From Glycomyces sambucus (GTDB lineage Bacteria; Actinomycetota; Actinomycetes; Mycobacteriales; Micromonosporaceae), in NCBI RefSeq assembly GCF_900102815.1, contig NZ_FNGF01000004.1, forward strand, positions 538,910 through 602,909: DNA of 64,000 nt, in the 5' to 3' direction. The notes under the pieces are model-generated. The model ran no database searches. It saw only the letters and a list, made by a program, of their open reading frames with translations, and had not been told where the DNA came from. Made by a program: the position numbers and the translations under genes. Shown here one piece after another: positions 36,394 through 45,684 of this stretch (its first letter is position 1; each line of letters begins with the position of its first letter).

Positions 36394-37341
36394 ATGCATC
36401 TCAAGGACACCACCACCGGCGACATCATGAAGGCGCTGGAGAAGCTCCTCCACGAGACCGGCGGCGGCGCCTCCGGCCTGGCCCTCAACCTGGTCGCCCT
36501 GACCACCGAGGACGAGCGCGAGGAGGTCGAGAAGGCCGCCTCGTTCGCCGCGCAGGAGCACCCGTACCGGCTGATCCTGGCGATCCCCCGCGACGTCGAC
36601 GCGGCCGAGCCGCGCATCGACGCCGAGGTGACCGTGGGCGAGCGCCTGGGCTCGGCCGAGGCGATCATCCTGCGCCTCGACGGCCCGGCCGCCGCGCACC
36701 TGACCTCGATCGTGCTGCCGATGCTCGCACCGGACGTCCCGGTCGTCACCTGGTGGCTGCTGGACCCGGTCCGCTACGGTCTGGAGCACGAGCTGCGCTC
36801 GTTCGCCGACCGCCGCATCACCTACTCGGCCCGCGCGGCCGACCCGGTGCAGTCGCTGTTCCGCCGCGCCGAGTCCTACGCGGCCGGCGACACCGACATC
36901 TGCTGGACCCGCATCAGCCTGTGGCGCTCGCTCATCGCCAGCGCCTTCGACGGGGTCACGCAGTCGGTCGACTCGATCGCCATCAAGGCCGCCGAGGACG
37001 ACCCGTCGGCGCAGCTCATGGCCGCGTGGCTCCAGAACCGCCTGGGCGTGGCGCCCGAGGTGGTCGACACCGATGTCGAGCGCAACTCCGAGCACCTGCC
37101 CGCGATCGCCTCCGTGGCGTTCACGATGTCCGGCGGGGAGACCATGGAGGTCGAGCGGCTGGCCGACGGGACCACGATCCTACGCCAGGCGGGGCTGCCG
37201 AAGCGCCGCCAGACGCTCCAGGGCCGGACCCTCGGGCAGCTCCTCGCCGAGGAGCTGCGGCACATCGACCCCGACACCGCGTACCGGAAGGTCCTCGACA
37301 CCTTCCAGGAGCACTACGCGGGCGACCGGGCGTCGGCATGA
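36394..37341 (+). CDS. opcA: OpcA, glucose-6-phosphate dehydrogenase assembly protein
   Basis: A 315-residue protein. OpcA is an allosteric or assembly factor of Zwf known from cyanobacteria and actinobacteria. Family landmarks here are SGLALNLVALT, HPYRLILAIPRD, LDGPAAAHLTSIVLPMLAPDVPVVTWWL and DICWTRISLWRSLIASAFD. It has no signal peptide. It starts 12 nt after zwf and overlaps pgl by 4 nt (ATGA), so it is within the same operon. The zwf-opcA-pgl order is characteristic of actinobacteria. Confidence 0.95.
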   Translation: MHLKDTTTGDIMKALEKLLHETGGGASGLALNLVALTTEDEREEVEKAASFAAQEHPYRLILAIPRDVDAAEPRIDAEVTVGERLGSAEAIILRLDGPAAAHLTSIVLPMLAPDVPVVTWWLLDPVRYGLEHELRSFADRRITYSARAADPVQSLFRRAESYAAGDTDICWTRISLWRSLIASAFDGVTQSVDSIAIKAAEDDPSAQLMAAWLQNRLGVAPEVVDTDVERNSEHLPAIASVAFTMSGGETMEVERLADGTTILRQAGLPKRRQTLQGRTLGQLLAEELRHIDPDTAYRKVLDTFQEHYAGDRASA

Positions 37342-38078
37342 GCACCGGTGCCGTGATCGTCCACGAGGACGCGGAGGTCCTGGCCGAGGCGGTCGCGTCG
37401 CGGCTCATCAACCGGCTGGCCGACGCGCAGGCGCAGCGGGGCGAGGCTTCGATCGTGCTCACCGGGGGCCGCATCGCGGCGAAGGTGTACCGGTACGTGC
37501 TGGAGTCGCCGATCCGCAGCGTCGTGGACTGGTCGAAGGTCGACTTCTGGTGGGGCGACGAGCGGTTCCTGCCGTCCGGCGACCCCGAGCGGAACGAGAC
37601 GCAGGCGCGCGCGGCGTTCCTGGACCGGATCCTGCTCGACCCCGAGCGGGTGCACCCGATGGCGGCCGCTGACGAGGTCGGCACGCCCGAGGAGGCCGCG
37701 GCGCGATATGCGGCCGAGCTGGAGGCCGCCGCGGGCGGCGCCGGCGTGCCCGCGTTCGACGTGCTGCTGCTGGGGATCGGCGAGGACGGCCACGTCGCGT
37801 CGCTGTTCCCGGGGAACCCGGCCCTCGAGGCCGCCGGTGCGGCCGTGGGGGTGCACGACTCCCCCAAGCCGCCGCCGGAGCGCGTCTCGCTGACGCTGGA
37901 GGCGATCAACACCGCTGCCGCGGTGTGGATCATCGCCTCGGGCGAGGGCAAGGCCGCGGCCGTGGACGAGGCCCTGTCGAAGGGCGAGCTCCCGGCCGGC
38001 CGGGTCAAGGCGGCGGGCCACACGCGGTGGCTTGTCGACAAGGACGCGGCGGCGAACCTGAAGCACCTGGAGTTCTGA
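37338..38078 (+). CDS. pgl: 6-phosphogluconolactonase
   Basis: A 246-residue enzyme of the DevB/NagB-like fold hydrolysing 6-phosphogluconolactone. Typical blocks: IVLTGGRIAAKVY near residue 39, DFWWGDERFLPSGDPERNE near 70, and LLLGIGEDGHVASLFPGNP near 139 with the active-site histidine. The ATG overlaps the opcA stop. It is the last gene of the pentose-phosphate operon, closed by a strong hairpin 10 nt after the stop. Confidence 0.96.
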   Translation: MSTGAVIVHEDAEVLAEAVASRLINRLADAQAQRGEASIVLTGGRIAAKVYRYVLESPIRSVVDWSKVDFWWGDERFLPSGDPERNETQARAAFLDRILLDPERVHPMAAADEVGTPEEAAARYAAELEAAAGGAGVPAFDVLLLGIGEDGHVASLFPGNPALEAAGAAVGVHDSPKPPPERVSLTLEAINTAAAVWIIASGEGKAAAVDEALSKGELPAGRVKAAGHTRWLVDKDAAANLKHLEF

Positions 38079-38088
38079 GACGAACCGC

Positions 38089-38118
38089 GAGGGCCCGGAT
38101 CGTTCGATCCGGGCCCTC
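38089..38118 (+). terminator. Terminator of the tkt-pgl operon
   Basis: Perfect 14-bp arms (GAGGGCCCGGATCG and its complement) around TT. The centre bases must open into a loop. It lies 10 nt after the pgl stop. Confidence 0.85.
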
Positions 38119-38196
38119 GGTGTCTCTCGTGGCCGCCTGGCGGGCGCTGTTCCGCTCGGGTGGTGGGACCCGTGTCAGCGCGGTGCGATCCGGCGC

Positions 38197-38220
38197 CCCT
38201 TCACCCAACCATGTGAAGGG
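38197..38220 (-). terminator. Probable terminator of rbpA
   Basis: CCCTTCAC and GTGAAGGG form 8-bp arms around an 8-nt loop, 33 nt beyond the rbpA stop on the minus strand. It is weaker than the other terminators in the window. Confidence 0.5.
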
Positions 38221-38253
38221 CGGCTGCGGGATTCATCGTGCCGAAGGAGGGAT

Positions 38254-38607
38254 TCAGAAGAGGGATCGCCCGCCGCGCGCGGCGGCTCGGGCGGCGAGGG
38301 CTTCGGCGAGGAGGTCTTCGGCCTCTTCTTCGCTGCGGCGCTCGCGGACGTAGTTCAGATGGGTCTTGTACGGTTTGACGGTTCGTCGTTCGGGGGGATT
38401 GTCCTGGTCGGGGCCGGCGGGCCAGCCGCAGCAGGTGCAGTCCCATTCTTGGGGCACTTCCACATACAGTGCGAATGGCAGTACGGTCTCGTGTCCGTTG
38501 GCGCACCAGTACTTGACGCTCTGCCGGGCGACCGGCTCGCCGCGTTCCGAGTGGAGACCCGGTATGGCGCCGATGCGGGTGCCGCGGATGGCGTGTCCGT
38601 TGGACAT
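38254..38607 (-). CDS. rbpA: RNA polymerase-binding protein RbpA
   Basis: A 117-residue actinobacteria-specific RNA polymerase subunit-like activator that stabilises open complexes of SigA-type holoenzymes. A zinc-ribbon-like core has Cys35 and His39 (YWCANGHE) and Cys57, Cys59 and Cys60 (WDCTCCG). The C-terminal basic and acidic region (KTHLNYVRERRSEEEAEDLL) is the sigma-interacting domain. It is monocistronic on the minus strand, with a good SigA promoter about 150 nt upstream and a long leader. The GAGGAG site is 11 nt from the ATG, a rather long spacing. Confidence 0.97.
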   Translation of the reverse strand: MSNGHAIRGTRIGAIPGLHSERGEPVARQSVKYWCANGHETVLPFALYVEVPQEWDCTCCGWPAGPDQDNPPERRTVKPYKTHLNYVRERRSEEEAEDLLAEALAARAAARGGRSLF

Positions 38608-38761
38608 ATGTGTGATCGCTCCTCACAGACAGGGGGATCTTCTGTGGATGTCGGCCGTGCGCGACCACGGAACCGGAGCGTCAGCGGGAGGAAGACCGAG
38701 ACTCCCCGAGGGCGTGGCCGTGGAGTCAGCGGCCGTAGCGGCTGGGGCACCGCATCGATTG

Positions 38762-38790
38762 ATTCTATGACGTAACGCACACAGTGGCAA
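38762..38790 (-). promoter_or_regulatory. SigA-type promoter of rbpA
   Basis: On the minus strand TTGCCA (38785-38790), a 17-nt spacer and TAGAAT (38762-38767). Transcription would start near 38755 and give a leader of about 148 nt. In the rest of the stretch 38608-38971 I see only this promoter and the secG terminator. I saw no SigR-like GGAAT-N18-GTT pair. Confidence 0.75.
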
Positions 38791-38920
38791 GATGTCATGT
38801 ATGGGGGTTGTGCGAAAAAAGGCGGCGCGGGCAACGAGCGGCCTGATCCTTCGTTGTCATTGCAGCCCTAAGGAAGTCGTGAAGCAGCGAGGATGCGGGC
38901 TCGGAGCTCCGGAAACGCGG

Positions 38921-38953
38921 AAGGGCCCGGCGAGCGGTGCTCGCCGGGCCCTT
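38921..38953 (-). terminator. Terminator of secG
   Basis: Perfect 15-bp arms (AAGGGCCCGGCGAGC and its complement) with a 3-nt loop, 18 nt past the secG stop. The T-pair at the base serves the minus strand. Confidence 0.85.
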
Positions 38954-38971
38954 TCGGAAGTCTGTCGGTGT

Positions 38972-39220
38972 CTACACCATCGTGCGCATGATGAGGCCGA
39001 AGGCGATGATGCTGGCGAACCAGATGATGCCCACGCCGATCGTGATCCGGGTGAGGTTCTTCTCCGCGACCGTCGAACCCGACGCCACGGAGGACATCCC
39101 GCCGCCGAACATGCTCGACAGGCCGCCGCCCTTACCTTTGTGCAGCAGCACCATGAGGATAAGGATCGCGCTGGAGAGCAGCAGGATGATCAGCAGGGAC
39201 CAGCTCAGAACCGTCATCAT
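38972..39220 (-). CDS. secG: Preprotein translocase subunit SecG
   Basis: An 82-residue inner-membrane protein of the SecYEG channel. The first membrane helix (about residues 5-27) is followed by the SecG loop HKGKGGGLSSMFGGG with a following SVASGST stretch, and a second helix lies at about 58-78. Two consecutive ATG codons (39220 and 39217) are possible starts, with a weak GAGG site upstream. It stands alone between terminators, downstream of an unusual palindrome array. Confidence 0.95.
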   Translation of the reverse strand: MMTVLSWSLLIILLLSSAILILMVLLHKGKGGGLSSMFGGGMSSVASGSTVAEKNLTRITIGVGIIWFASIIAFGLIMRTMV

Positions 39221-39294
39221 CAGTGATCGGGTGTCCTCTCAACAACTACGGCCCGGTTTGGGGCTTGGGCCACGACGAGTCTAGCCAATCCCGA

Positions 39295-39375
39295 TCGGTC
39301 GCTCACCCTGAGGTGCTCAGTTTGAGCCGCTCAGCGTGAGCGGCTCAAACTGAGAGGCTCATTATGAGCGGCTCA
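39295..39375. repeat. Array of 11-bp palindromes with exact 14-bp spacing upstream of secG
   Basis: The palindrome TGAGCSGCTCA occurs at 39323, 39337 and 39365. One-step variants lie at 39309 (TGAGGTGCTCA) and 39351 (TGAGAGGCTCA), giving five units every 14 nt with 3-nt spacers. A half copy (GCTCA) at 39301-39305 keeps the phase. The central units and spacers also form one 18-bp perfect stem at 39316-39354. The array ends about 12 nt before a TAGACT -10-like hexamer for secG (39278-39283, minus) and starts 12 nt from the tpiA terminator. It is either a multi-site operator or a structured repeat. Confidence 0.9.
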
Positions 39376-39387
39376 GATACGCAAGGA

Positions 39388-39413
39388 GCCGCCGTACTCC
39401 GTTGTACGGCGGC
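39388..39413 (-). terminator. Terminator of the gap-pgk-tpiA operon
   Basis: GCCGCCGTAC and its complement around a 6-nt loop, 54 nt beyond the tpiA stop on the minus strand. Confidence 0.7.
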
Positions 39414-39467
39414 CCTGTCTGCGACCCCGCAGCGCTCAGCTCGGGCGCTGCGAGGAGGTATATGGAA

Positions 39468-40253
39468 TTACGCCCCCGCGTGCTCGGGGAATCGAACGAT
39501 CTTGGCGAACTCTTCGGCGTCCAGCGAGGCACCGCCGACGAGCGCGCCGTCGATGTCCGGCTTGCCCATGATCTGGGCGACGTTGGAGGACTTCACCGAA
39601 CCGCCGTAGAGGATCCGGACCCGCTCCGCCACCGCGCCGAACTTCTCGGCGAGGGCCGCGCGCAGTGCGCCGATGACCTCCTGGGCGTCCTCGGCGGAGG
39701 CCGTGCGGCCCGTGCCGATGGCCCAGACGGGCTCGTACGCGACGACGACCTTGGCGAGCTCTTCCTCGGTCAGGCCGTCCACGGCCGCGATGAGCTGGGA
39801 GACCGAGTGGGAGATGTGGTTCCCCGCCTCGCGGACGTCCAGCGCCTCGCCGACGCACAGGATCGGGCTGATGCCGTTGTTGAGCGCCTGGCGGACCTTG
39901 GCGGCGACCAGGTCGTCGCCCTCCTCGTGGTACTGGCGGCGCTCGGAGTGGCCGACGGCCACGTACGAGCAGCCCAGCTTCGCGAGCATCGAGCCGGCGA
40001 TCTCGCCGGTGTACGCGCCCGACGGGTGCGCCGACAGGTCCTGGGCGCCGAAGCCGATGGTCAGCTTGTCGCCGTCGACCAGCGTCTGCACGCTGCGGAT
40101 GTCGACGAACGGCGGGAGGACGACGGTCTCGACCGCTTCGAGCTGGTCGCGGTTGAGGCTGAAGGCGAGCTTCTGCACCAGCGCGATCGCTTCGAGGTGG
40201 TTGAGGTTCATCTTCCAGTTGCCGGCGATGAGCGGCTTGCGGGTCTCAGTCAT
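39468..40253 (-). CDS. tpiA: Triosephosphate isomerase
   Basis: A 261-residue TIM-barrel enzyme. Catalytic residues are Lys14 (GNWKMN), His102 (VGHSERR) and Glu174 ([11 protein letters not shown]). The ATG at 40253 is preferred because GGAG lies 8 nt upstream; a GTG at 40259 overlaps the pgk stop but would be too close to that site. It is the third gene of the minus-strand glycolytic operon gap-pgk-tpiA. Confidence 0.97.
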   Translation of the reverse strand: MTETRKPLIAGNWKMNLNHLEAIALVQKLAFSLNRDQLEAVETVVLPPFVDIRSVQTLVDGDKLTIGFGAQDLSAHPSGAYTGEIAGSMLAKLGCSYVAVGHSERRQYHEEGDDLVAAKVRQALNNGISPILCVGEALDVREAGNHISHSVSQLIAAVDGLTEEELAKVVVAYEPVWAIGTGRTASAEDAQEVIGALRAALAEKFGAVAERVRILYGGSVKSSNVAQIMGKPDIDGALVGGASLDAEEFAKIVRFPEHAGA

Positions 40254-40255
40254 GT

Positions 40256-41452
40256 TCACTTCTCCAGTGCGTCCAGGCCGGGGAGCGTCTTGCCCTCGAG
40301 GTATTCGAGGCTCGCTCCACCGCCGGTCGAGATGTGCCCGAAGCCGTCCTCGGGCAGGCCGAGGGTGCGGACCGCGGCGGCGGAGTCGCCGCCGCCGACC
40401 ACGCTGAACGCCTCGGAGTCCACCAGCGCCTGGGCGACCGTGCGGGTGCCGGCGGCGTAGTCGGGGAACTCGAAGACGCCCATGGGGCCGTTCCAGAACA
40501 CGGTCTTGGCTCCGGCGATCCGCTCGGCGAAGAGCTTCGCGGACTCGGGGCCGATGTCGAGGCCCATGCGCTCGGCCGGGATCGCGTCCACGGGCACGGT
40601 GAGCGGCTCGGCGTCGGCGGCGAACTCGGCCGCGGTGGTCGTGTCGACCGGCAGCAGCAGTTCGACGCCGAGGGCGGCGGCGCGCTCCAGGTAGTCCTTG
40701 CAGACCTCGATCTGGTCCTTCTCCAGCAGCGACGATCCGACCTCGTAGCCCTGGGCCGCGAGGAACGTGAACATCATGCCGCCGCCGACGATGAGCGTGT
40801 CGACCTTGTCGAGCAGGTTGTCGATGACCGCGAGCTTGTCGGAGACCTTCGCGCCGCCGAGGATGACGACGTACGGCTGCTCCGGCTTGCCGGTGAGCTT
40901 CGAGAGGACCTCGACCTCTTTGGCGATGAGCCAGCCGGCGTAGTGCGGCAGGAGCTTCGCGACGTCGTACACGGAGGCGTGCTTGCGGTGGACCGCGCCG
41001 AAGGCGTCGTCCACGTACAGGTCGCCGAACGCGGAGAGCTGGCCGGCGAACTCGGCCCGCTCGGTGTCGTCCTTGCTGGTCTCGCCCTTGTTGAAGCGCA
41101 AGTTCTCCAGCAGGAGGACGTCGCCGTCGCCCTGGGCGACGGCCTTGGCCTCGGCGTCGGTGCCGACGGTGTCGTGGGCGAACGCGACTTCGCGCCCCAG
41201 GACCTCGCCGAGCCGCTTGGCCACGGGGGCCAGCGAGAAGGCGGGGTCGGGCGCGCCCTTCGGGCGGCCCAGGTGCGAGCAGACCACGACGCGGGCGCCG
41301 GCTTCGGCGAGCGCCTTGATCGTGGGGGCGACGGCGCGGATGCGGCCGTCGTCGGTGATGGTCTTCCCGTCCAGAGGCACGTTGAGGTCGGCGCGTACGA
41401 GTACGCGCCGACCGTTGACGCCCTCCTGCAGGAGTTCGTCGAGCGTCTTCAT
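40256..41452 (-). CDS. pgk: Phosphoglycerate kinase
   Basis: A 398-residue two-domain kinase. It has [14 protein letters not shown] near residue 16, the substrate loop [12 protein letters not shown] near 55, the basic patch [23 protein letters not shown] in the C-domain, and the nucleotide segment [19 protein letters not shown]. The C-terminal [36 protein letters not shown] block is complete. It begins 7 nt after gap and ends within the tpiA leader, consistent with one transcript. Confidence 0.97.
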   Translation of the reverse strand: MKTLDELLQEGVNGRRVLVRADLNVPLDGKTITDDGRIRAVAPTIKALAEAGARVVVCSHLGRPKGAPDPAFSLAPVAKRLGEVLGREVAFAHDTVGTDAEAKAVAQGDGDVLLLENLRFNKGETSKDDTERAEFAGQLSAFGDLYVDDAFGAVHRKHASVYDVAKLLPHYAGWLIAKEVEVLSKLTGKPEQPYVVILGGAKVSDKLAVIDNLLDKVDTLIVGGGMMFTFLAAQGYEVGSSLLEKDQIEVCKDYLERAAALGVELLLPVDTTTAAEFAADAEPLTVPVDAIPAERMGLDIGPESAKLFAERIAGAKTVFWNGPMGVFEFPDYAAGTRTVAQALVDSEAFSVVGGGDSAAAVRTLGLPEDGFGHISTGGGASLEYLEGKTLPGLDALEK

Positions 41453-41459
41453 CGCTGCG

Positions 41460-42470
<1,011 letters not shown>

Positions 42471-42495
42471 CTAGAACAGGATCGGATATCTGAAT

Positions 42496-42513
42496 GAGAC
42501 CGGAGGCGGTCTC
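42496..42513. promoter_or_regulatory. Inverted repeat upstream of gap
   Basis: GAGACC and GGTCTC arms around GGAGGC, about 40 nt ahead of the gap start. It could be an operator or a leader hairpin. The rest of the 42456-42739 gap holds the second repeat at 42637 and no gene I can support. Confidence 0.35.
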
Positions 42514-42636
42514 GCACGCGATCCGTTCAGCCGAAGAGCGACGGTGGAACAGATCGCTGTTCGGCCTCGTCGCCGAGCACTCCTTGACCCGCACCGCTCC
42601 GGTTCTCAGACCTTCCGCGGCCGGTTCCCCCCGATC

Positions 42637-42665
42637 ATGTCACACCCGGGACGCGGGTGTGACAT
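42637..42665. promoter_or_regulatory. Strong palindrome between whiA and gap
   Basis: ATGTCACACCCG and its exact complement surround a 5-nt centre. It has no T-run on either side, so it is more likely a binding site than a terminator, though it could end whiA transcripts. Its half-site ATGTCACACC differs by one base from the ATGTCGCACC element of the DUF4132 promoters. The flanking sequence CATGATCGGGGGGAACCG also resembles that region. Confidence 0.6.
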
Positions 42666-42739
42666 CGCGGTTAAGCCTAACCCTTGGTGCGCCGGTCGCG
42701 ACGGGTACGGCCGGTGCGGCGAATCGGGGCGAAGTCGCC

Positions 42740-43726
42740 CTATGCGACCAGCACGTCTTCTTCGGCGACCACGTCGTCGGGTCCCGGGACGCCGGTGTCC
42801 TGAGCGCGTTTCGTGGCCATGTTGATGAGTCGCCGAATCCGTCCCGCGATCGCGTCCTTGGTGAGCGGGGGCTCCGCGAGGGCGCCGAGCTCCTCCAGGG
42901 ACGCCTGGCGGTGCTCCAGGCGCAGGCGGCCCGCGGAGGCCAGGTGCTCGGGGACGTCGTCGGCGAGGACTTCGAGGGCGCGGGTGACCTTCGCAGCGGC
43001 GGCGACGGCCGCGCGCGCGGAGCGGCGCAGGTTCGCGTCGTCGAAGTTCGCGAGCCGGTTGGCGGTAGCGCGGACCTCGCGGCGCACGCGCCGCTCCTCC
43101 CAGGTCAGGACCGAGGAGTGGGCGCCGAGGCGGGTGAGCAGCTCCCCGATGGCGTCGCCGTCGCGGATGACGACGCGGTCGACGCCGCGGACGTCGCGGG
43201 ACTTCGCGGAGATGCCGAGGCGGCGCGCGGCGCCGACGAGGGCGAGCGCGGACTCGGGGCCGGGGCAGGTGACCTCGAGGGCCGAGGAGCGGCCGGGCTC
43301 GGTGAGCGAGCCGCGGGCGAGGAACGCGCCCCGCCAGGCGGCCTCGGCGCAGCACGGGTAGGCGCCGACGACGTGGTTGGGCAGGCCCCGGACGGGGTAG
43401 CCGCGCTGGTCGGTGAGGCCGATCTGCTTGGAGAAGGCCTGGCCGTCGGCCATGACGCGCAGCAGGTAGTGGTTGTTGCGGCGCAGCCCGGCGGCCACGA
43501 GGACGTGGATCTCGGACTCGTAGTGGTAGAGGTCGTTGATCGTGCGCTTGGCGCGGCGGGCGACGTTCCCGGCGTCGACCTCGGCCTCGACGACCACGTT
43601 CCCCTGGCCGACGAGGTGGAGGCCCCCGGCGAACCGGAAGAGCGCGCCGAGTTCGGCGCGCTGGCAGCAGGACTTCGTCACCTCGATGCGACTGAGCTCG
43701 TCCTTGACCTCCGAGGTCATCGCCAT
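42740..43726 (-). CDS. whiA: WhiA, sporulation/cell-division transcription factor
   Basis: A 328-residue protein combining an N-terminal LAGLIDADG-endonuclease-like domain with a C-terminal helix-turn-helix. Landmarks: [35 protein letters not shown] at the start, [22 protein letters not shown] in the second half of the LAGLIDADG region, and [31 protein letters not shown] as the HTH. In Streptomyces WhiA with WhiB switches on division genes for sporulation. It starts 3 nt after yvcK, the last gene of the rapZ-yvcK-whiA cluster. Confidence 0.97.
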   Translation of the reverse strand: MAMTSEVKDELSRIEVTKSCCQRAELGALFRFAGGLHLVGQGNVVVEAEVDAGNVARRAKRTINDLYHYESEIHVLVAAGLRRNNHYLLRVMADGQAFSKQIGLTDQRGYPVRGLPNHVVGAYPCCAEAAWRGAFLARGSLTEPGRSSALEVTCPGPESALALVGAARRLGISAKSRDVRGVDRVVIRDGDAIGELLTRLGAHSSVLTWEERRVRREVRATANRLANFDDANLRRSARAAVAAAAKVTRALEVLADDVPEHLASAGRLRLEHRQASLEELGALAEPPLTKDAIAGRIRRLINMATKRAQDTGVPGPDDVVAEEDVLVA

Positions 43727-43729
43727 TCG

Positions 43730-44647
43730 TTAACCACCATCTTCGACCAGCAGCTTTCCCAATACGGCGGCCAGGGACGCGACGTCGTGCGTGACGCCGT
43801 CGGCGGCGAGGTCCGCCGCGACCAACCGGGCCTCCAACGATTGTGCCGCACTGTTCAACGAGCGGGGATCGGCGAGGGTTCGGGCGTCGCCCGACACGAC
43901 GTAGTGAAACCGAACACCTTCGGCGTATCGGCGCAGCGTGTCGACGTGACCGGCGAGGGTCAGGCCGTCCGTCTCCTTCTCCTCCGAGAGGTTGAGCACC
44001 ACGGCCTTGCGGGCCGTCGAGGCGGCGATCCCCTCGCGCAGCGAGGGCAGGAGCAGGTGCGGGATGACCGAGGTGTACCAGGAGCCGGGCCCGAAGACGA
44101 GCCAGTCGGCCTCGGCGACCGCGGCCAGGGTCTCGGGGCAGGCGGGGGCGTCGGCGGGCAGGAGGCGCACGTCCTCCACCTGGCCGTCGGCCACGGCCAC
44201 GTCGTGCTGGCCGGTGATCGTGCGGGTGCCCGAGCCCTCCGCGAGGTCGGCCTCGATGACCAGCGGCGTGCACGACATCGGCAGCACGCGCGCGCGGGTG
44301 CCGACCATGCGCCCGGCCGCGGCGACGGCCTCGACCGGGTTCGCGTGGCGCTCCAGCAGCGAGAGCAGCACGATGTTGCCGACCGGGTGGCCGGCGAGGA
44401 AGTCGTCGCCGCCGAAGCGGTGCGAGAACAGCTCGGCGGCCTCGGCCCGGGAAGGGTCGGCGGTCGCCACGAGGGCCTTGCGGAGGTCGCCGGGCGGCAG
44501 GACCGGGCGGGTGGCGCGGATGTCGCCCGACGAGCCGCCGTCGTCGGCGACCGTGACCACGGCCGTCAGGTCGACGTCGAGTTTCGCGAGCGCGCGCAGC
44601 GAGGCCGACAGGCCCCGCCCGCCGCCGAACGCGACCACTTTCTGCAT
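43730..44647 (-). CDS. YvcK-family (gluconeogenesis factor) protein
   Basis: A 305-residue CofD-like Rossmann protein. It opens with VVAFGGGRGLSASLRAL and continues with VTVADDGGSSGDIR and VLPPGDLRKALVATAD, the nucleotide-sugar binding blocks of YvcK; HPVGNIVLLSLLE and FGPGSWYTSVIPHLL follow. In Bacillus the protein is needed on gluconeogenic carbon sources and for normal cell shape, and in mycobacteria the homologue CuvA works in cell-wall metabolism. It starts at the last base of the rapZ stop codon (TGATG). Confidence 0.93.
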   Translation of the reverse strand: MQKVVAFGGGRGLSASLRALAKLDVDLTAVVTVADDGGSSGDIRATRPVLPPGDLRKALVATADPSRAEAAELFSHRFGGDDFLAGHPVGNIVLLSLLERHANPVEAVAAAGRMVGTRARVLPMSCTPLVIEADLAEGSGTRTITGQHDVAVADGQVEDVRLLPADAPACPETLAAVAEADWLVFGPGSWYTSVIPHLLLPSLREGIAASTARKAVVLNLSEEKETDGLTLAGHVDTLRRYAEGVRFHYVVSGDARTLADPRSLNSAAQSLEARLVAADLAADGVTHDVASLAAVLGKLLVEDGG

Positions 44648-45591
44648 CAGCGGTTCCCTCGGATCGGGGTGTGTCGGTGGGGTGCCGGGACTAACTCGTT
44701 CCCGCGGTCCCGGTGGTAGGTGTTCGCGGGGAACCCGGCCGCGGTCAGGCGCTTGGCGATCTCCTCCGAGATGGCCACGCTGCGGTGCTTCCCGCCGGTG
44801 CAGCCGATGGCGATCGTCATGTAGCGCTTGCCCTCCCGCTCGAAGCCCTGGGTGGTGCCGAGCAGCAGCGCCGTGTACGACTCGACGAACTCCTCCGCGC
44901 CGTCCTGGCCGAGGACGTACTCCGACACGTCGGAGTCGGTCCCGGTGTGCTCGCGCAGGGCCGGAACCCAGTACGGGTTGGGAAGGAATCGTACGTCAGC
45001 GACGTAGTCGGCGTCGCGCGGGATGCCGTACTTGAACCCGAACGACATGCAGGTGAACTGGAGCCGCGGCGAGGACGGGGCGAGGAACGCGTCCTCCACC
45101 CGGGCGCGCAGCTGGTTCTCGTTCAGGTGCGTGGTGTCGAACAGGGTGTCGGCCGAGCCGCGGGCCGGTTCGAGCAGCAGCCGCTCGGCGGCGATGCCGT
45201 CGGCGAGCATCCCGTCGCCCTGGAGCGGGTGGGCCCGGCGGACCTTCTCGAAGCGGCGGATGATGACGTCGTCGTCGGCGTCCACGAACACCAGGTGCGG
45301 CTTGAAGCCGCCCTTGCGGAGGTCCTCGATGACGCCCACGAGGTCGGTCATGAACGCGCGCGAGCGCACGTCGAGGACCATCGCGGTCCGGCGCACCTCC
45401 TCGCCCCCCGCGGCCGCCAGCTCGGCGGCCTGGCCGACCAGCGACTCCGGGAGGTTGTCGATGACGTAGTAGCCCACGTTCTCCAGTGCGCGCGCCACGG
45501 TCGAGCGCCCGCCGCCCGAGATGCCGGTGACGATCACGAGGTCCAATTCGCTGCGGTCGCTCGAACCCGCATGCACTGCTGCCACACCCAT
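44647..45591 (-). CDS. rapZ: RapZ/YvcJ-family nucleotide-binding protein
   Basis: A 314-residue protein. The P-loop is GISGGGRST at residues 23-31, followed by VGYYVIDNLPESL. The C-terminal domain has FGFKYGIPRDADYVADVRFLPNPYWVP and IAIGCTGGKHRSVAISEEIA. In E. coli RapZ binds small RNAs controlling glucosamine-6-phosphate synthase; in actinobacteria the role is less clear, although the link with yvcK and whiA is conserved. It sits 93 nt after uvrC, where a weak promoter may lie. Confidence 0.93.
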   Translation of the reverse strand: MGVAAVHAGSSDRSELDLVIVTGISGGGRSTVARALENVGYYVIDNLPESLVGQAAELAAAGGEEVRRTAMVLDVRSRAFMTDLVGVIEDLRKGGFKPHLVFVDADDDVIIRRFEKVRRAHPLQGDGMLADGIAAERLLLEPARGSADTLFDTTHLNENQLRARVEDAFLAPSSPRLQFTCMSFGFKYGIPRDADYVADVRFLPNPYWVPALREHTGTDSDVSEYVLGQDGAEEFVESYTALLLGTTQGFEREGKRYMTIAIGCTGGKHRSVAISEEIAKRLTAAGFPANTYHRDRGNELVPAPHRHTPIRGNR

Positions 45592-45684
45592 AAGACAAGT
45601 ATCCCCGAGTCCGTTCCAACCGCCGTGCTGACACGGCCCCGGCGCTTCCGCCGAATCGACAATCGTATAGCTACCAGAGCAGTC

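Noticed and set aside
39295..39375. CRISPR array
   Set aside because: Units of 11 bp with 3-bp spacers are far too short, and no cas genes are nearby.
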